Below, piece after piece: positions 15,383 to 25,062 of a DNA stretch of 38,920 bases. The stretch comes from Acidobacteriota bacterium. Lineage in GTDB: Bacteria; Acidobacteriota; Vicinamibacteria; Marinacidobacterales; Marinacidobacteraceae. The stretch covers positions 1 through 38,920 of the forward strand of contig JAJEFG010000035.1 of NCBI GenBank assembly GCA_022820545.1, given 5' to 3'. The translations under genes and the position numbers were made by a program. The notes under the pieces are model-generated. The model had not been told where the DNA came from and ran no database searches. It was given only the letters and a program-made list of their open reading frames with translations. The stretch's first letter is position 1; every line of letters starts with the position of its first letter.

Positions 15383-16603
15383 CTAGGTTTCGGTGACCCG
15401 GCACAGGCGGACCCGGTGGATCCGCCGTTCGTCGGCCTCGAGGATCTCGATGCGGAGGCCGTCCTGTTCGATCACTTCCCCGGGCGCCGGAATCTTCCGG
15501 AAGGCCGCGAGCGCGAAGCCGGAGATCGTGTCGAAGGCGGCGCCGTTCAGCGAATCGGGGAGCGTCAGCCCGGTCAACCGCGCCACCTCGTCGAGTTCCG
15601 CCCCGGCGCGGACCCGGTAGACGCCGTCGGCCTCTCGCGCCACGTCCTCCTCGACCGGCTCATCGTCCTCGTGGACCTCGCCCACGATCTCTTCCGAGAT
15701 GTCCCGGAGCGTGACGATCCCGGAGACGCTCGCGTGTTCATCCACCACCACCGCGAACGTCTGCTTGGAGAGCTTGAACTCCCGGAGCAGGTCGTCCACC
15801 CGCTTCGTCTCCGGAACCACGGGCACCTCCCGGAGCAGCGGTGCGAGTCCCTCCCCGTCGCCGGGCACGGCGACGAGGTCCACGGCGTCCACCACCCCGA
15901 CCACCTGGTCGGCGCCGCCGAACACCGGAATCCGGTGGTGCCGGCTCTCGGCGACGAGCCGCTCGACTTCCCGCCGGGACGCATCGTCCAAGACCGACAC
16001 GACGCTCGGCCGCGGCGTCATCACCTCGCGAACCAGCATTTCGTCGAGTTCGAGAACGCCGCGCACCATCGCGGCCTCTTCCTCCTCGAGGATCCCCTCT
16101 TCCTCGCCCGTCTCGAGGAACGCCTCGACCTCCTCGTCGGAGGCTTCGTCGTCCGGCTCCGAAGGGAGCGGGAACCCGCGCCGGAGGAGGTGGCGCAGCG
16201 GCTCGGCGAGCGGCCGCACGAGCCGTTCCCAGCGGCCGAACCAGGGAAGGAGCGGCCGCAACACATCCTCGGGATCGCGCAGGAGGATGGCGGCCGGAAC
16301 CAGTTCCCGGAGGATGAACCAGACCGGGACGAAGACGCCGAAGGTCCAGAGGAGGCCGGTGGCCCCGAATCCCAGCCCGTCGAGCGCGAAGCCGAAGAGC
16401 GCTCCGGCGGCCAGGAGCCCGGAGCGGGCCGGGATGAGCACCGCCAGCGGGTCCGCGAGCCGCTCCCGGAGGGTCCGCGCCTCCTCGACGCTCTCGCCGA
16501 GGGCCCGCACGGCGATCGGGCTCGACGCGAAGAAGGCGATCTCGAAGAGCGCGAACAGGACGACGAGCAGCCCGGCGACCAGGAGGAGGAGGATCCAGAG
16601 CAT
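15383..16603 (-). CDS. CorC/HlyC-family membrane protein with CBS domains
   Basis: A 406-residue inner-membrane protein of the CNNM/CorC type. The N-terminal 130 residues contain about three hydrophobic segments (LWILLLLVAGLLVVLFALF; LLAAGALFGFALDGLGFG; LLWTFGVFVPVWFILREL). An acidic hinge (EEVEAFLETGEEEGILEEEE) leads to two CBS domains (about 195-320; VREVMTPRPSVVSV, FAVVVDEHASVSGIVTLRDI) and a CorC_HlyC domain. Such proteins are linked to Mg2+/Co2+ efflux. The order ybeY-this-era is a common arrangement. The ATG abuts the ybeY stop. It resembles E. coli ybeX by position, but here it carries its own transmembrane part. Confidence 0.87.
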   Translation of the reverse strand: MLWILLLLVAGLLVVLFALFEIAFFASSPIAVRALGESVEEARTLRERLADPLAVLIPARSGLLAAGALFGFALDGLGFGATGLLWTFGVFVPVWFILRELVPAAILLRDPEDVLRPLLPWFGRWERLVRPLAEPLRHLLRRGFPLPSEPDDEASDEEVEAFLETGEEEGILEEEEAAMVRGVLELDEMLVREVMTPRPSVVSVLDDASRREVERLVAESRHHRIPVFGGADQVVGVVDAVDLVAVPGDGEGLAPLLREVPVVPETKRVDDLLREFKLSKQTFAVVVDEHASVSGIVTLRDISEEIVGEVHEDDEPVEEDVAREADGVYRVRAGAELDEVARLTGLTLPDSLNGAAFDTISGFALAAFRKIPAPGEVIEQDGLRIEILEADERRIHRVRLCRVTET

Positions 16604-17170
16604 TCAGTTCCTCGCGAGGCCGTGCCGCAACCTCAGGACGCGCTCCAGCCTCACCATCTCTCCCCGGTCCCGTTCGTGGTCGTACCCGAGGAGGTGCAGG
16701 TAGCCGTGCACCGCCAGCACCCGGATCTCGTCACCGAGTGCGACGCCCGCCTCGCGCGCCTGGCGCGCGGCGGTTTCGGCGGAGACCACCAGGTCCCCCA
16801 GATAGTCGGCCTCGTCCTCGGACAGCAATCCCGCGGGAACGGGGTCCGCGGGAAAGGCGAGCACGTCCGTCGCGCGGTCCCTGTCGCGGTAGCGCCGATT
16901 CAGTTCCCGGATGTTCCGGTCCGAAACGATCCGCAGCGTGGCCCCGCGGCGGTCCCCCGGCGCCACGTCCGCCGCGATCCGTTCGAGGAAGGCGGCCAGC
17001 GCCGGGGGATCCACCGCGAAACGGCGCTGTCGGTTCTGGACGGTGAACCGGGAGCGGAGCGGCTCCGATTCTCGTGGAGGGTCCGCCGGTTCCGGACGGG
17101 GCGACCCGCTCGCGTCCTTCGCGGCCGAATCGCCGGTTCCGGAATTGCCGGTGGGGCCGGATTGCTGCAT
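16604..17170 (-). CDS. ybeY: Endoribonuclease YbeY (rRNA maturation)
   Basis: A 188-residue metallo-RNase required for 16S rRNA 3'-end maturation and ribosome quality control. The zinc motif HGYLHLLGYDH (HxxxHxxxxxH) and the conserved ELNRRYRDRDRATDVLAFP block are diagnostic. The first 40 residues are a low-complexity leader rich in Pro, Ser and Gly. The ATG at 17170 is preferred, although a GTG immediately before it (17173) is possible; the pgpH stop lies just upstream. The stop directly precedes the CorC-like start. Confidence 0.93.
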   Translation of the reverse strand: MQQSGPTGNSGTGDSAAKDASGSPRPEPADPPRESEPLRSRFTVQNRQRRFAVDPPALAAFLERIAADVAPGDRRGATLRIVSDRNIRELNRRYRDRDRATDVLAFPADPVPAGLLSEDEADYLGDLVVSAETAARQAREAGVALGDEIRVLAVHGYLHLLGYDHERDRGEMVRLERVLRLRHGLARN

Positions 17171-17177
17171 CACCGGC

Positions 17178-19490
17178 TCAGGCGCTTGACGAGGATCGCC
17201 CGCTTTCCGATTCCGGCGCGGAGGGTCCTACGGGAAGGGCCGGCGGCGTTCCCGCCCGCGCCCGTCGCCCGAAGTCGAACCCCGGATAGGGCAGCCGCTC
17301 GTGGTGGATCCCCTGCAGCGTGGAAAGGAAGCTCTCGCGGATCCGGGCCATGTCGCTGAGGGTCAGGTCGCATTCGGCCAGTTGATCGTCGTCGACGATG
17401 GCGCCCATGATGCGGTCGATCACCTGCTCGAAGTCGGCCGGAGTCGGGTCCTTCAGGCTGCGGGCGGCGGCCTCGATGCTGTCGGCCATCATGATGATGC
17501 CCGCCTCGCGGGTCTGCGGGCGCGGTCCGGCGTAGCGGAAGAGGCTCTCGTCGGCCTCGTCGCCGTTCCGGGCGGCCGCCGCCTTCGCTTTCTCGTAGAA
17601 GACCTTGATGATGCGGGTCCCGTGGTGCTGCGGGATCACGTCCACGATGTCCCGGGGGAGGTTCATCCGCTCGGCGGCCTCGATCCCCTCGGTCACGTGC
17701 CGCCGGATGATGTCCGCGCTCTTTTCGGGTGGCAGGAGGTCGTGCGGCGTTTCGCCCCGCATGTTCTCGACGAAGTACCCGGCGCGGTTCAGCTTGCCGA
17801 TGTCGTGGTAGAGCGCGGCGGTGGCGCAGAAGGTGGAGTTCGCCCCGATCGCGTCGGCGGCGGACTCGGAGAGCATCCCCACGGTCACGCTGTGCTGGTA
17901 GGTGCCCGGCGCGCTGAGCGCCAACTGGCGGAGCACCGGGTTGTCGCGCTGCGACAGCTCCATGAGCCGCATGTCGCTCGTGCGCTCGAAGACCCACTCC
18001 AGTACGGGAAGGAGCAGGATCACGAGCGGCCCGGCCAGCAAACCGCCGGCGAAAGCGCTGACCGCCTCGAGGGCAAGCCGGCTCGGGCCCCCGAAGTCCC
18101 CGGTCACGAGTTCCATCGCCACCACCAGGGCGGCGCCCAGCAGGCCGACGAAGGTCCCGACCCGCAGCAGTTGCGAGCGGCGCTCGGCCACCCGGTAGAT
18201 GAAGATGGCGGCGAACCCCGTCAGCAGGGCGAAGAGCGCCAGCATCAGGTTCCCGGTCATCAGGGCGAGCGTCGCCGCGAAGAGTCCCTGGGTGACCACC
18301 GCCGACTGCTGCGTCTCGAGCATCACGACCAGCAGCGCGAGCGCCGCGAAGGGAACCCCCCAGAGATAGACCGTGGGATCGGAGAAGGGCTCGCTCACGA
18401 ACTGCGCGGCGGCGCCGCGCCCGACGAATCCGAGGACGCGGGTCAGGGTCAGGCCCAGGACGATGAGGAAGCCGCACATGGCGAAGGCCTGCCGTCCCCA
18501 GTTCTCGTCCCGGCGGGCCGGGACCAGCAGCACCCCGAGCAGCACCGCGATCGCGGCGGCGAACCCCAGGGCGCCGAGCCCGGCCCAGCCGGACGCTCCC
18601 ACCCGCGGCGTGCGCATCCGCTCCATCTGGCGGCGGGCGAGTTCCGTCACCTCGTCGCCGGCGCGCACCAGGGTGCGGCCCCGCCGCACCTGGATGACGA
18701 CCGGATCCACCGACAACTCCGCTTCGGTGCGGAGATGGGTGGTCTCCACGGTGTTGGCCTCCAGCGTGGGGCGCATGAACGTCGCCGCCAGTCCGGCGAG
18801 CGTCCGCCGGCGCGTCCGGTTCAGCTCGGAGAGCGCGAGGATCTGCTGCTCCGCAGCGCGCTCCGCTTCGCCCACCGACAGCACGTTGGTGAAGTCCGCC
18901 AGCGGGACCGTTTCTCCGGTGCGCGGGTCCCGGCGCAGGATGGAGCGGCCGAGCGCGGCGACCGCGCCCTTCTCGGCGAGGATGTCGCGCGCCAGCACGC
19001 TGGCCACCGTGTCCGCGAGGTTCTGTTCGATCTCCTCGGCGAACTCCGATTCCACGAGCAGCCCGAGCTGCGCCGCGGTCACGTCGATGCCGAGCATGCC
19101 GGCGAAGGTCTCGGCGAAATCGGGTTCCCCCACGATCTCGGACTCGACGGCCGCCCGTCCGAAATCGAATCCGCGGGCGATCCGGGCGCGGACCTCGTCG
19201 CGCGCCTGGGAATCGAAGTCGTAGACCTCCGGCACCTGTTCGACCGCCTCGCGCCGGCGCGCTTCGGTGGTGGCGGCGTCCTCGTAGGTGAAGTCTTCGG
19301 TCGCGCGGACCGTCCGGGGGGCAATCTCGCCCACCTCGTAGAGCGGGGTTTGAAGCCCGAGTCCCGGCCAGACGAGCAACGCGAGGGCGACCGCGAGCAG
19401 GGCGGTCACGATGTGGGTGCGGGCGAACAGACGGTCGCGCTGCCGGAGCAGGAACCCGCGCAGCGAGAAATCCGCCAGGCGTCTTTTCAT
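17178..19490 (-). CDS. pgpH: 7TM-HD c-di-AMP phosphodiesterase (PgpH-type)
   Basis: A 770-residue membrane protein. One N-terminal helix (IVTALLAVALALLVW) is followed by a large extracytoplasmic 7TMR-HDED-type domain (about 50-300). Then come about seven hydrophobic helices (310-510) and a cytoplasmic HD phosphohydrolase domain (about 530-720). The HD motif reads ALYHDIGKLNRAGYF, with QLALSAPGTYQHSVTV before it and DVIPQHHGT after it. The family degrades c-di-AMP. The phoH-pgpH-ybeY order is standard. No c-di-AMP cyclase or known receptor lies in the window. Confidence 0.9.
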   Translation of the reverse strand: MKRRLADFSLRGFLLRQRDRLFARTHIVTALLAVALALLVWPGLGLQTPLYEVGEIAPRTVRATEDFTYEDAATTEARRREAVEQVPEVYDFDSQARDEVRARIARGFDFGRAAVESEIVGEPDFAETFAGMLGIDVTAAQLGLLVESEFAEEIEQNLADTVASVLARDILAEKGAVAALGRSILRRDPRTGETVPLADFTNVLSVGEAERAAEQQILALSELNRTRRRTLAGLAATFMRPTLEANTVETTHLRTEAELSVDPVVIQVRRGRTLVRAGDEVTELARRQMERMRTPRVGASGWAGLGALGFAAAIAVLLGVLLVPARRDENWGRQAFAMCGFLIVLGLTLTRVLGFVGRGAAAQFVSEPFSDPTVYLWGVPFAALALLVVMLETQQSAVVTQGLFAATLALMTGNLMLALFALLTGFAAIFIYRVAERRSQLLRVGTFVGLLGAALVVAMELVTGDFGGPSRLALEAVSAFAGGLLAGPLVILLLPVLEWVFERTSDMRLMELSQRDNPVLRQLALSAPGTYQHSVTVGMLSESAADAIGANSTFCATAALYHDIGKLNRAGYFVENMRGETPHDLLPPEKSADIIRRHVTEGIEAAERMNLPRDIVDVIPQHHGTRIIKVFYEKAKAAAARNGDEADESLFRYAGPRPQTREAGIIMMADSIEAAARSLKDPTPADFEQVIDRIMGAIVDDDQLAECDLTLSDMARIRESFLSTLQGIHHERLPYPGFDFGRRARAGTPPALPVGPSAPESESGRSSSSA

Positions 19491-19510
19491 TTTTCGGTCC
19501 TCGTCACGGC

Positions 19511-20653
<1,143 letters not shown>

Positions 20654-20747
20654 GGAATACGGCGAAGGCCGGGGCGGGAAACGTGGTCCGCCACGCGCTT
20701 CATGGACGCACTCACGCTAACACCGGGGGTCGGGCGGATCAAGCGGG

Positions 20748-20800
20748 GGCTCGGAGCACCGGCCTCTGGCCGGCATCGCGGCCCGCGAGGGCCGCGAAAC
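20748..20800 (+). repeat. Interspersed hairpin repeat
   Basis: CTCGGAGCACCGGCCTCTGG followed by CCGGCATCGCGG, then GGCCCGCGAGGGCC, a second palindrome. It fills the 175-nt space between the aspS stop and the phoH start and would fold in the aspS transcript. Confidence 0.68.
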
Positions 20801-20828
20801 CGCGAAGCGCCAGTCGCTGTCAAGCGCC

Positions 20829-22613
20829 TCAGTCGTCGTCAGCTTCGGTCCGCCCCTTCGCCAGCGCCACCCCCACCTCGTCGAGCTGCGACGAGTCCAC
20901 CCCCGCCGGCGAGCCGGTCATCAGGTCGGTGGCCGAGGTGGTCTTCGGGAAGGCGATCACGTCGCGCAGGCTGGCGCTGCCCGACGCCAGCATGGCGATC
21001 CGGTCGAAACCGAGCGCGATGCCGCCGTGCGGCGGGGTCCCGTACTCCAGGGCCTCGAGGAAGAACCCGAACCGTTCGGCGGCCTCGGCCGGCGGGATCT
21101 CCAGCGCCTCGAAGACGCGCTGCTGCATGGCGCGGTTGTGGATCCGGATACTGCCGCCGCCCAGCTCGTGGCCGTTCGCGATCACGTCGTAGGCCAGCGA
21201 GCGGACGCTGAGCGGATCGGTGGCGAGCCGGTCGACGTCCTCGGGATGCGGACTCGTGAAGGGGTGGTGGACCGAAGTGAGCCGCCCCTCGGCCTCCGAA
21301 TGGTCGAAGAGCGGGAACTCGGTCACCCAGGCCATCGCGAACTGGTCGGGCGAGGTCCAACCCTCGCTCGCCGCGAGTTGGCGCCGGAGCGCGCCGAGGG
21401 CCTCGCACGCGGTCCTCGCCTCACCGGCGACCATCAGGAGCAGATCCGAAGGACCTCCGCCCGCCGCCTCCAGAAGCGTCCGCAGGCGGTCGGCGCCGAG
21501 CGTCTTGAGGAGCGGGGAGCGGACCTCACCGTCCCGGAAGGCCGCCCACAGGAGGCCGCCGGCGCCGGCTTCGACGGCCGCCGCCTGCAGCCCGTCGAGG
21601 CGCTTCCGCGAGAAACCCGCACACCCCGGCGCCGCGATCCCGCGGACGGAACCGCCGGCCTCGAGAACGCGGTCGAGGAGCGGATGCCCCGTTCCGCGCG
21701 CCAGCTCCGTGAGGTCACGGATCTCGGCGCCGTAGCGGAGGTCGGGGCGGTCCACCCCGTAGCGGTCCATCGCCTGCCGGTAGGTGAAACGCGGGAAGGG
21801 AGGCGTGACCTCGATGCCCACCGCGCCGAGCGCGCGCTGGAAGAGCCCTTCGGTGACCTCGATGACCTGCTCCGGATCCGCGAAGGACATCTCGACGTCC
21901 ACCTGCGTGAACTCCGGCTGCCGGTCCGCCCGCAGGTCCTCGTCGCGGAAGCAGCGGACGATCTGGTAGTAGCGGTCCGTCCCGCCGATCATGAGCAACT
22001 GCTTGAAGAGCTGCGGCGACTGCGGGAGGGCGTAGAAGCGGCCGCGATGGACCCGGGACGGCACCAGGTAGTCCCGCGCGCCCTCCGGAGTGGACCGGGT
22101 CAGGAAGGGAGTTTCGACTTCGAGGAAGCCGTGGTCGTCCAGATGACCGCGGATCTCGGCGGCCAGGCGGCCGCGGATGCGCAGGTTCCGCTGCAGCCGG
22201 GGGTTCCTGAGGTCCAGGTAGCGGTAGCGGAGGCGCAACTCCTCCGCCACGCCCTCGGAATCGGTCGGAGGGAAAGGAGGCGTCCGGGCCTCGCTGAGGA
22301 TGTGGATGCGCTGGGCCTCGACCTCGATCCTGCCGGTGTCGATGGTGGGGTTGACGGTCTCCGCCTCCCGCGCGAGCACCACCCCCTCCACGGCGACGAC
22401 CCACCAGGCCCCCAGGCGCTTCGCCACCGCCGCCGGTCCCGATCCGGGGCGGACCACGATCTGCGTCACCCCGCGGTAGTCGCGGAGATCGAGAAAGAGC
22501 AGCCCTCCCAGGTCCCGGATGCGCTCCACCCAGCCCATCAGCACGACGCCGCTGCCCGCGTGCTCGAGGTCGAGCGCCGCGCAGTGGTGGGTGGGACGGG
22601 TGGGAACGCTCAC
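20829..22613 (-). CDS. aspS: Aspartate-tRNA ligase
   Basis: A 594-residue class II synthetase of the bacterial type. The OB-fold anticodon domain comes first (VVLMGWVERIRDLGGLLFLD). Motif 2 is RCFRDEDLRADRQPEFTQVD, the bacterial GAD insertion spans about 290-410, and motif 3 is GIALGFDRIAML. PQSPQLFKQLLM and HHPFTSPHPEDV are also diagnostic. The RDLGG loop has Leu where non-discriminating enzymes usually have His, so this may charge only tRNA-Asp; that is inference. The start is GTG at 22613, 18 nt after the carbonic anhydrase gene. The acidic tail RTEADDD is unremarkable. Confidence 0.95.
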   Translation of the reverse strand: MSVPTRPTHHCAALDLEHAGSGVVLMGWVERIRDLGGLLFLDLRDYRGVTQIVVRPGSGPAAVAKRLGAWWVVAVEGVVLAREAETVNPTIDTGRIEVEAQRIHILSEARTPPFPPTDSEGVAEELRLRYRYLDLRNPRLQRNLRIRGRLAAEIRGHLDDHGFLEVETPFLTRSTPEGARDYLVPSRVHRGRFYALPQSPQLFKQLLMIGGTDRYYQIVRCFRDEDLRADRQPEFTQVDVEMSFADPEQVIEVTEGLFQRALGAVGIEVTPPFPRFTYRQAMDRYGVDRPDLRYGAEIRDLTELARGTGHPLLDRVLEAGGSVRGIAAPGCAGFSRKRLDGLQAAAVEAGAGGLLWAAFRDGEVRSPLLKTLGADRLRTLLEAAGGGPSDLLLMVAGEARTACEALGALRRQLAASEGWTSPDQFAMAWVTEFPLFDHSEAEGRLTSVHHPFTSPHPEDVDRLATDPLSVRSLAYDVIANGHELGGGSIRIHNRAMQQRVFEALEIPPAEAAERFGFFLEALEYGTPPHGGIALGFDRIAMLASGSASLRDVIAFPKTTSATDLMTGSPAGVDSSQLDEVGVALAKGRTEADDD

Positions 22614-22631
22614 GGAGGACCCTCGGGCGCT

Positions 22632-23159
22632 TCAGCGGCCCGATCCCTTCGGCGCCCGGAGGTACTGATCCTTCAACTCGACGTAGCGCGCCGCGGAGTC
22701 GGCGAGGTGAGCGATCTCCGCATCGGTCAGCGGACGCACGACCCGCCCCGGCACGCCGCGCACCAGGACCCGCGGCGGCACCTGCAGGCCGGGCGGCACC
22801 ACCGCTCCCGCCGCCACCATGGTTTCCGCGCCCACCGAGACGCCGTCGAGGATCACCGATCCCATGCCGATGAGGCTGCGGCGTCCCACCCGGCATCCGT
22901 GGAGGATCGCCTGGTGGCCGACGGTGACCTCCTCTTCGACGGTGGTGGATTCGGCCCCGGCGTTCACGTGCACCACCACTCCGTCCTGAAGGTTCGAGCG
23001 GGCGCCGACCCGGATGAAGTTCACGTCTCCCCGCAGGACCGCGGAGAACCAGACCGAGACGTCGTCGTCGAGCACCACGTTTCCGATGACGGAGGCACTC
23101 GGGGCGACGAATGCGGTGGGAGAGACGATCGGAGAGTGGCCGCCGAAGCGAGAGAACAT
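22632..23159 (-). CDS. Gamma-class carbonic anhydrase family protein
   Basis: A 175-residue left-handed beta-helix protein. Hexapeptide repeats run from SPTAFVAPSASVIGNVVLDD to GAETMVAAGAVVPPG. The three zinc-ligand histidines of gamma-carbonic anhydrases are in VVVHVNAG and VGHQAILHGC. The protein may hydrate CO2 or be an acyl-transferase-like relative; the zinc site favours the former. A longer frame to 23318 exists but its extra 53 residues do not resemble the family; the ATG at 23159 gives the usual N-terminus (FSRFGGHSPIVSPTAFV). It probably forms an operon with aspS. Confidence 0.85.
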   Translation of the reverse strand: MFSRFGGHSPIVSPTAFVAPSASVIGNVVLDDDVSVWFSAVLRGDVNFIRVGARSNLQDGVVVHVNAGAESTTVEEEVTVGHQAILHGCRVGRRSLIGMGSVILDGVSVGAETMVAAGAVVPPGLQVPPRVLVRGVPGRVVRPLTDAEIAHLADSAARYVELKDQYLRAPKGSGR

Positions 23160-23391
23160 GGAGAATCGAGGGGATGAGCCGGCGCCCGGCGGGACGATGC
23201 CGAGATGGCGCCAGGCAGCGGCGCCGGGGCTGATCCGCCACCAACAAACCGCCGCAAGCGATCCGCCGCCGGACCGGACGGCGTCCGGGGACACATCGCT
23301 TTTCGGACGCCCGACCACCGCGCCGAACTCGTCAAGACGCCAGGAGCGGCGCGCAGGGTACCACGCGCCGGTGGGCGGCCTCCCGCATCGC

Positions 23392-23397
23392 TACAAT
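23392..23397 (+). promoter_or_regulatory. -10 box of the TonB-like gene
   Basis: TACAAT, 33 nt before the GTG at 23431 and 12 nt before a TTG at 23410, in the divergent gap with the carbonic anhydrase gene. It rules out the much longer upstream frame as the protein start. No clear -35. Confidence 0.45.
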
Positions 23398-23430
23398 GCG
23401 GCACGGCCCTTGCGCGCCGCCATCCCCAGC

Positions 23431-24321
23431 GTGGCATCCCCAGATTCTCCAGGCACCTCGATCCTCCGCCGTGTGCTGGATGACCTGCGGACGGTCCTGG
23501 CTCCTGCCGGGCCGGAAATCAGTCCGATCTCCGGGCGTCCGGTGGACCACCTCGACGCAGCGGCCGGGAGGCGCAGCTTCGCCTCGGCGATGACCGCGCA
23601 CGGCGGCATCCTCGCGCTGATCCTGCTCGGGGTGTTCGCCGCGGACGAGATCGAGGAATCCGGGTTCGATCTTCCCGGCCTCGTCTTCATGGTCCAGCCG
23701 GGCCCGGGCGGCGGTGGCGGCGGCGGCGGTGACGAAACCGAGGCGGAACCGCTGGAGGTCCAGACGGTGGCCACCCAGAACCTCCCCGAACCCGAGGAAC
23801 TGGTCCTGCAGGATCCCGAGGACGTCGCGGAAGAGATCCTGGAGGACGCCGTCAACGCCCCCTTCGCTCCGGATCCCGAAGCGCTGGCCGGACTGATCCG
23901 CGATGCCTCGGACCTGCTGACCTACCGGGGTCCCGGCCGCAACAGCGGCGCGGGAACCGGCTCCGGAGGCGGACTCGGTGAGGGAGACGGCGACGGCGTC
24001 GGAGAAGGGACCGGCGGCGGGTTCGGCGGGGGCGCCTACCGGATCGGCAGCGGCGTCGATCCTCCGCAGCTTCGCCGGCGCGTCACGCCCGAGTACACCG
24101 ATGACGCCCTGGCGCGGAAGATCGAGGGCATCGTGATCCTCGAAGTCGTCATCCTGAAGAACGGCCGCGTCGGGCCGGCCCGCGTGATCCGCAGCCTCGA
24201 CGCCGGACTCGACGCCAAGGCCATCGCCGCGGTCCGGGAGTGGACCTTCCAGCCCGGCCGCTACCGCGGCCAGGCGGTGGACGTCCTCGCCGAGATCGAA
24301 GTCGAGTTCCGACTGCTCTAG
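23431..24321 (+). CDS. TonB-like energy-transducing protein
   Basis: A 296-residue inner-membrane-anchored periplasmic protein. One hydrophobic helix (GGILALILLGVFA, about 55-70) is followed by a Gly-run and an acidic, Glu/Pro-rich linker (PEPEELVLQDPEDVAEEILE) with a Gly-rich stretch. The last 90 residues are a TonB C-terminal domain (RRVTPEYTDDALARKIEGIV, then LDAKAIAAVREWTFQPGRYR). Canonical TonB linkers are Pro-Lys-rich; the Gly/acidic linker is of the AgmG/TonB-variant type. No ExbB/ExbD or receptor is nearby. The start is uncertain: GTG 23431 is in frame below the -10 box, with TTG 23410 as alternative. Confidence 0.78.
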   Translation: MASPDSPGTSILRRVLDDLRTVLAPAGPEISPISGRPVDHLDAAAGRRSFASAMTAHGGILALILLGVFAADEIEESGFDLPGLVFMVQPGPGGGGGGGGDETEAEPLEVQTVATQNLPEPEELVLQDPEDVAEEILEDAVNAPFAPDPEALAGLIRDASDLLTYRGPGRNSGAGTGSGGGLGEGDGDGVGEGTGGGFGGGAYRIGSGVDPPQLRRRVTPEYTDDALARKIEGIVILEVVILKNGRVGPARVIRSLDAGLDAKAIAAVREWTFQPGRYRGQAVDVLAEIEVEFRLL

Positions 24322-24331
24322 CGCCCCGGCG

Positions 24332-24373
24332 CGTACGGCTTGGAACGCCGGTCTCCAGACCGGCACCGCGGCG
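24332..24373 (+). repeat. Interspersed hairpin repeat, first of two
   Basis: CGTACGGCTTGGAACGCC, then GCCGGTCT-CC-AGACCGGC (24347-24364), a perfect 8-bp dyad. It begins 10 nt after the tonB-like stop codon and may form the transcript end. Confidence 0.75.
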
Positions 24374-24416
24374 CTCCGCGCCGCGCCCGTCGTGACCCCA
24401 CCTGCTCTCACGACGC

Positions 24417-24453
24417 GTACCGCTTGCAACGCCGGTCTCCGCCCGGCATCGCT
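24417..24453 (+). repeat. Interspersed hairpin repeat, second of two
   Basis: CGTACCGCTTGCAACGCCGG followed by TCTCCGCCCGGCATCGC. It lies 85 nt after the first copy, in the same orientation. Together with its upstream 40 nt it aligns gap-free with 141-217. Confidence 0.72.
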
Positions 24454-24507
24454 CCCCGGAGGCGAGCAAACGCGCCCACCCTCACCCTGACCCAGAAACC
24501 CCGCTGG

Positions 24508-24513
24508 TACCCT
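24508..24513 (+). promoter_or_regulatory. -10 box of the EVE gene
   Basis: TACCCT ends 7 nt before the GTG start at 24521, the distance expected for a leaderless transcript. There is no Shine-Dalgarno sequence in between. Confidence 0.4.
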
Positions 24514-24520
24514 CCGCCCC

Positions 24521-25006
24521 GTGACCGACCGCCCCCGCCGCTACTGGCTCATGAAGAGCGAGCCCTACGCCTACAGCCTCGACGACCTCGAACGCGACGG
24601 CTGGACCCACTGGGACGGCGTCCGCAACTTCAAGGCGCGGAACTACATGAAGGAGATGGAGATCGGGGACGGCGTCCTCTTCTACCACTCGAACGCGAAG
24701 CCGCCCGGCATCGCCGGCGTGGCTCGGGTCTGTCGCCTCGCCTACCCCGACTTCACCCAGTTCGACCCGAAGTCCAAGTACCACGACCCGCGCGCCACCG
24801 AGGAAAAGCCCTGGTGGTACATGGTGGACATCGAGTTCGTGGCCCGCTTCCCCGAGGAGATCGGCCTCCCGGTCCTGCGCACCCTGCCCGAACTCGCCGG
24901 CATGTCGCTGCTGAAGCGGGGACAGCGCCTCTCCGTCCAGCGGGTGACGCCCGAGGAGTGGGCGTTCATCCTGGAATTCGGGGGCGTGCCGAACGCCTTC
25001 GACTGA
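24521..25006 (+). CDS. EVE-domain (YTH/PUA-like) protein
   Basis: A 161-residue protein made up almost entirely of an EVE domain: YWLMKSEPYAYSLDDLERDG, then WDGVRNFKARNYMKEMEIGD, VLFYHSN and PPGIAGVARV. EVE proteins bind modified bases in DNA or RNA (family knowledge). The aromatic cage residues likely include the Trp in THWDGVRN and Tyr/His in FYHSN. Starts at GTG with a -10 box 7 nt before it. It sits upstream of an M20 amidohydrolase with its own promoter, so there is no evident operon. No restriction or McrBC gene is present to suggest defence. Confidence 0.88.
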   Translation: MTDRPRRYWLMKSEPYAYSLDDLERDGWTHWDGVRNFKARNYMKEMEIGDGVLFYHSNAKPPGIAGVARVCRLAYPDFTQFDPKSKYHDPRATEEKPWWYMVDIEFVARFPEEIGLPVLRTLPELAGMSLLKRGQRLSVQRVTPEEWAFILEFGGVPNAFD

Positions 25007-25030
25007 CAGCGGGCCCGGGACCCGTCCCGG

Positions 25031-25057
25031 TACACTCGCCGCCCGTTTCGACGGAGG
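25031..25057 (+). promoter_or_regulatory. -10 box and RBS of the M20 gene
   Basis: TACACT (25031-25036) is a plausible -10 box, and GGAGG (25053-25057) lies 5 nt before the ATG at 25063. Together they fix the start, although an open frame continues about 720 nt upstream. Confidence 0.5.
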
Positions 25058-25062
25058 TTCCC

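Noticed and set aside
15416-17359. 647-residue plus-strand open frame
   Set aside because: Antisense to the CorC-like and ybeY genes, which carry clear domain motifs; composition (Arg/Glu/His/Pro) is that of a shadow frame.
23014-23430. N-terminal extension of the TonB-like protein
   Set aside because: It overlaps the divergent carbonic anhydrase gene and lies upstream of the TACAAT box; no membrane or signal feature is in it.
24521-25006. EVE protein as part of a defence island
   Set aside because: EVE domains occur in restriction systems, but no nuclease, McrB or methyltransferase is beside it; Uma2 8 kb away is not enough.
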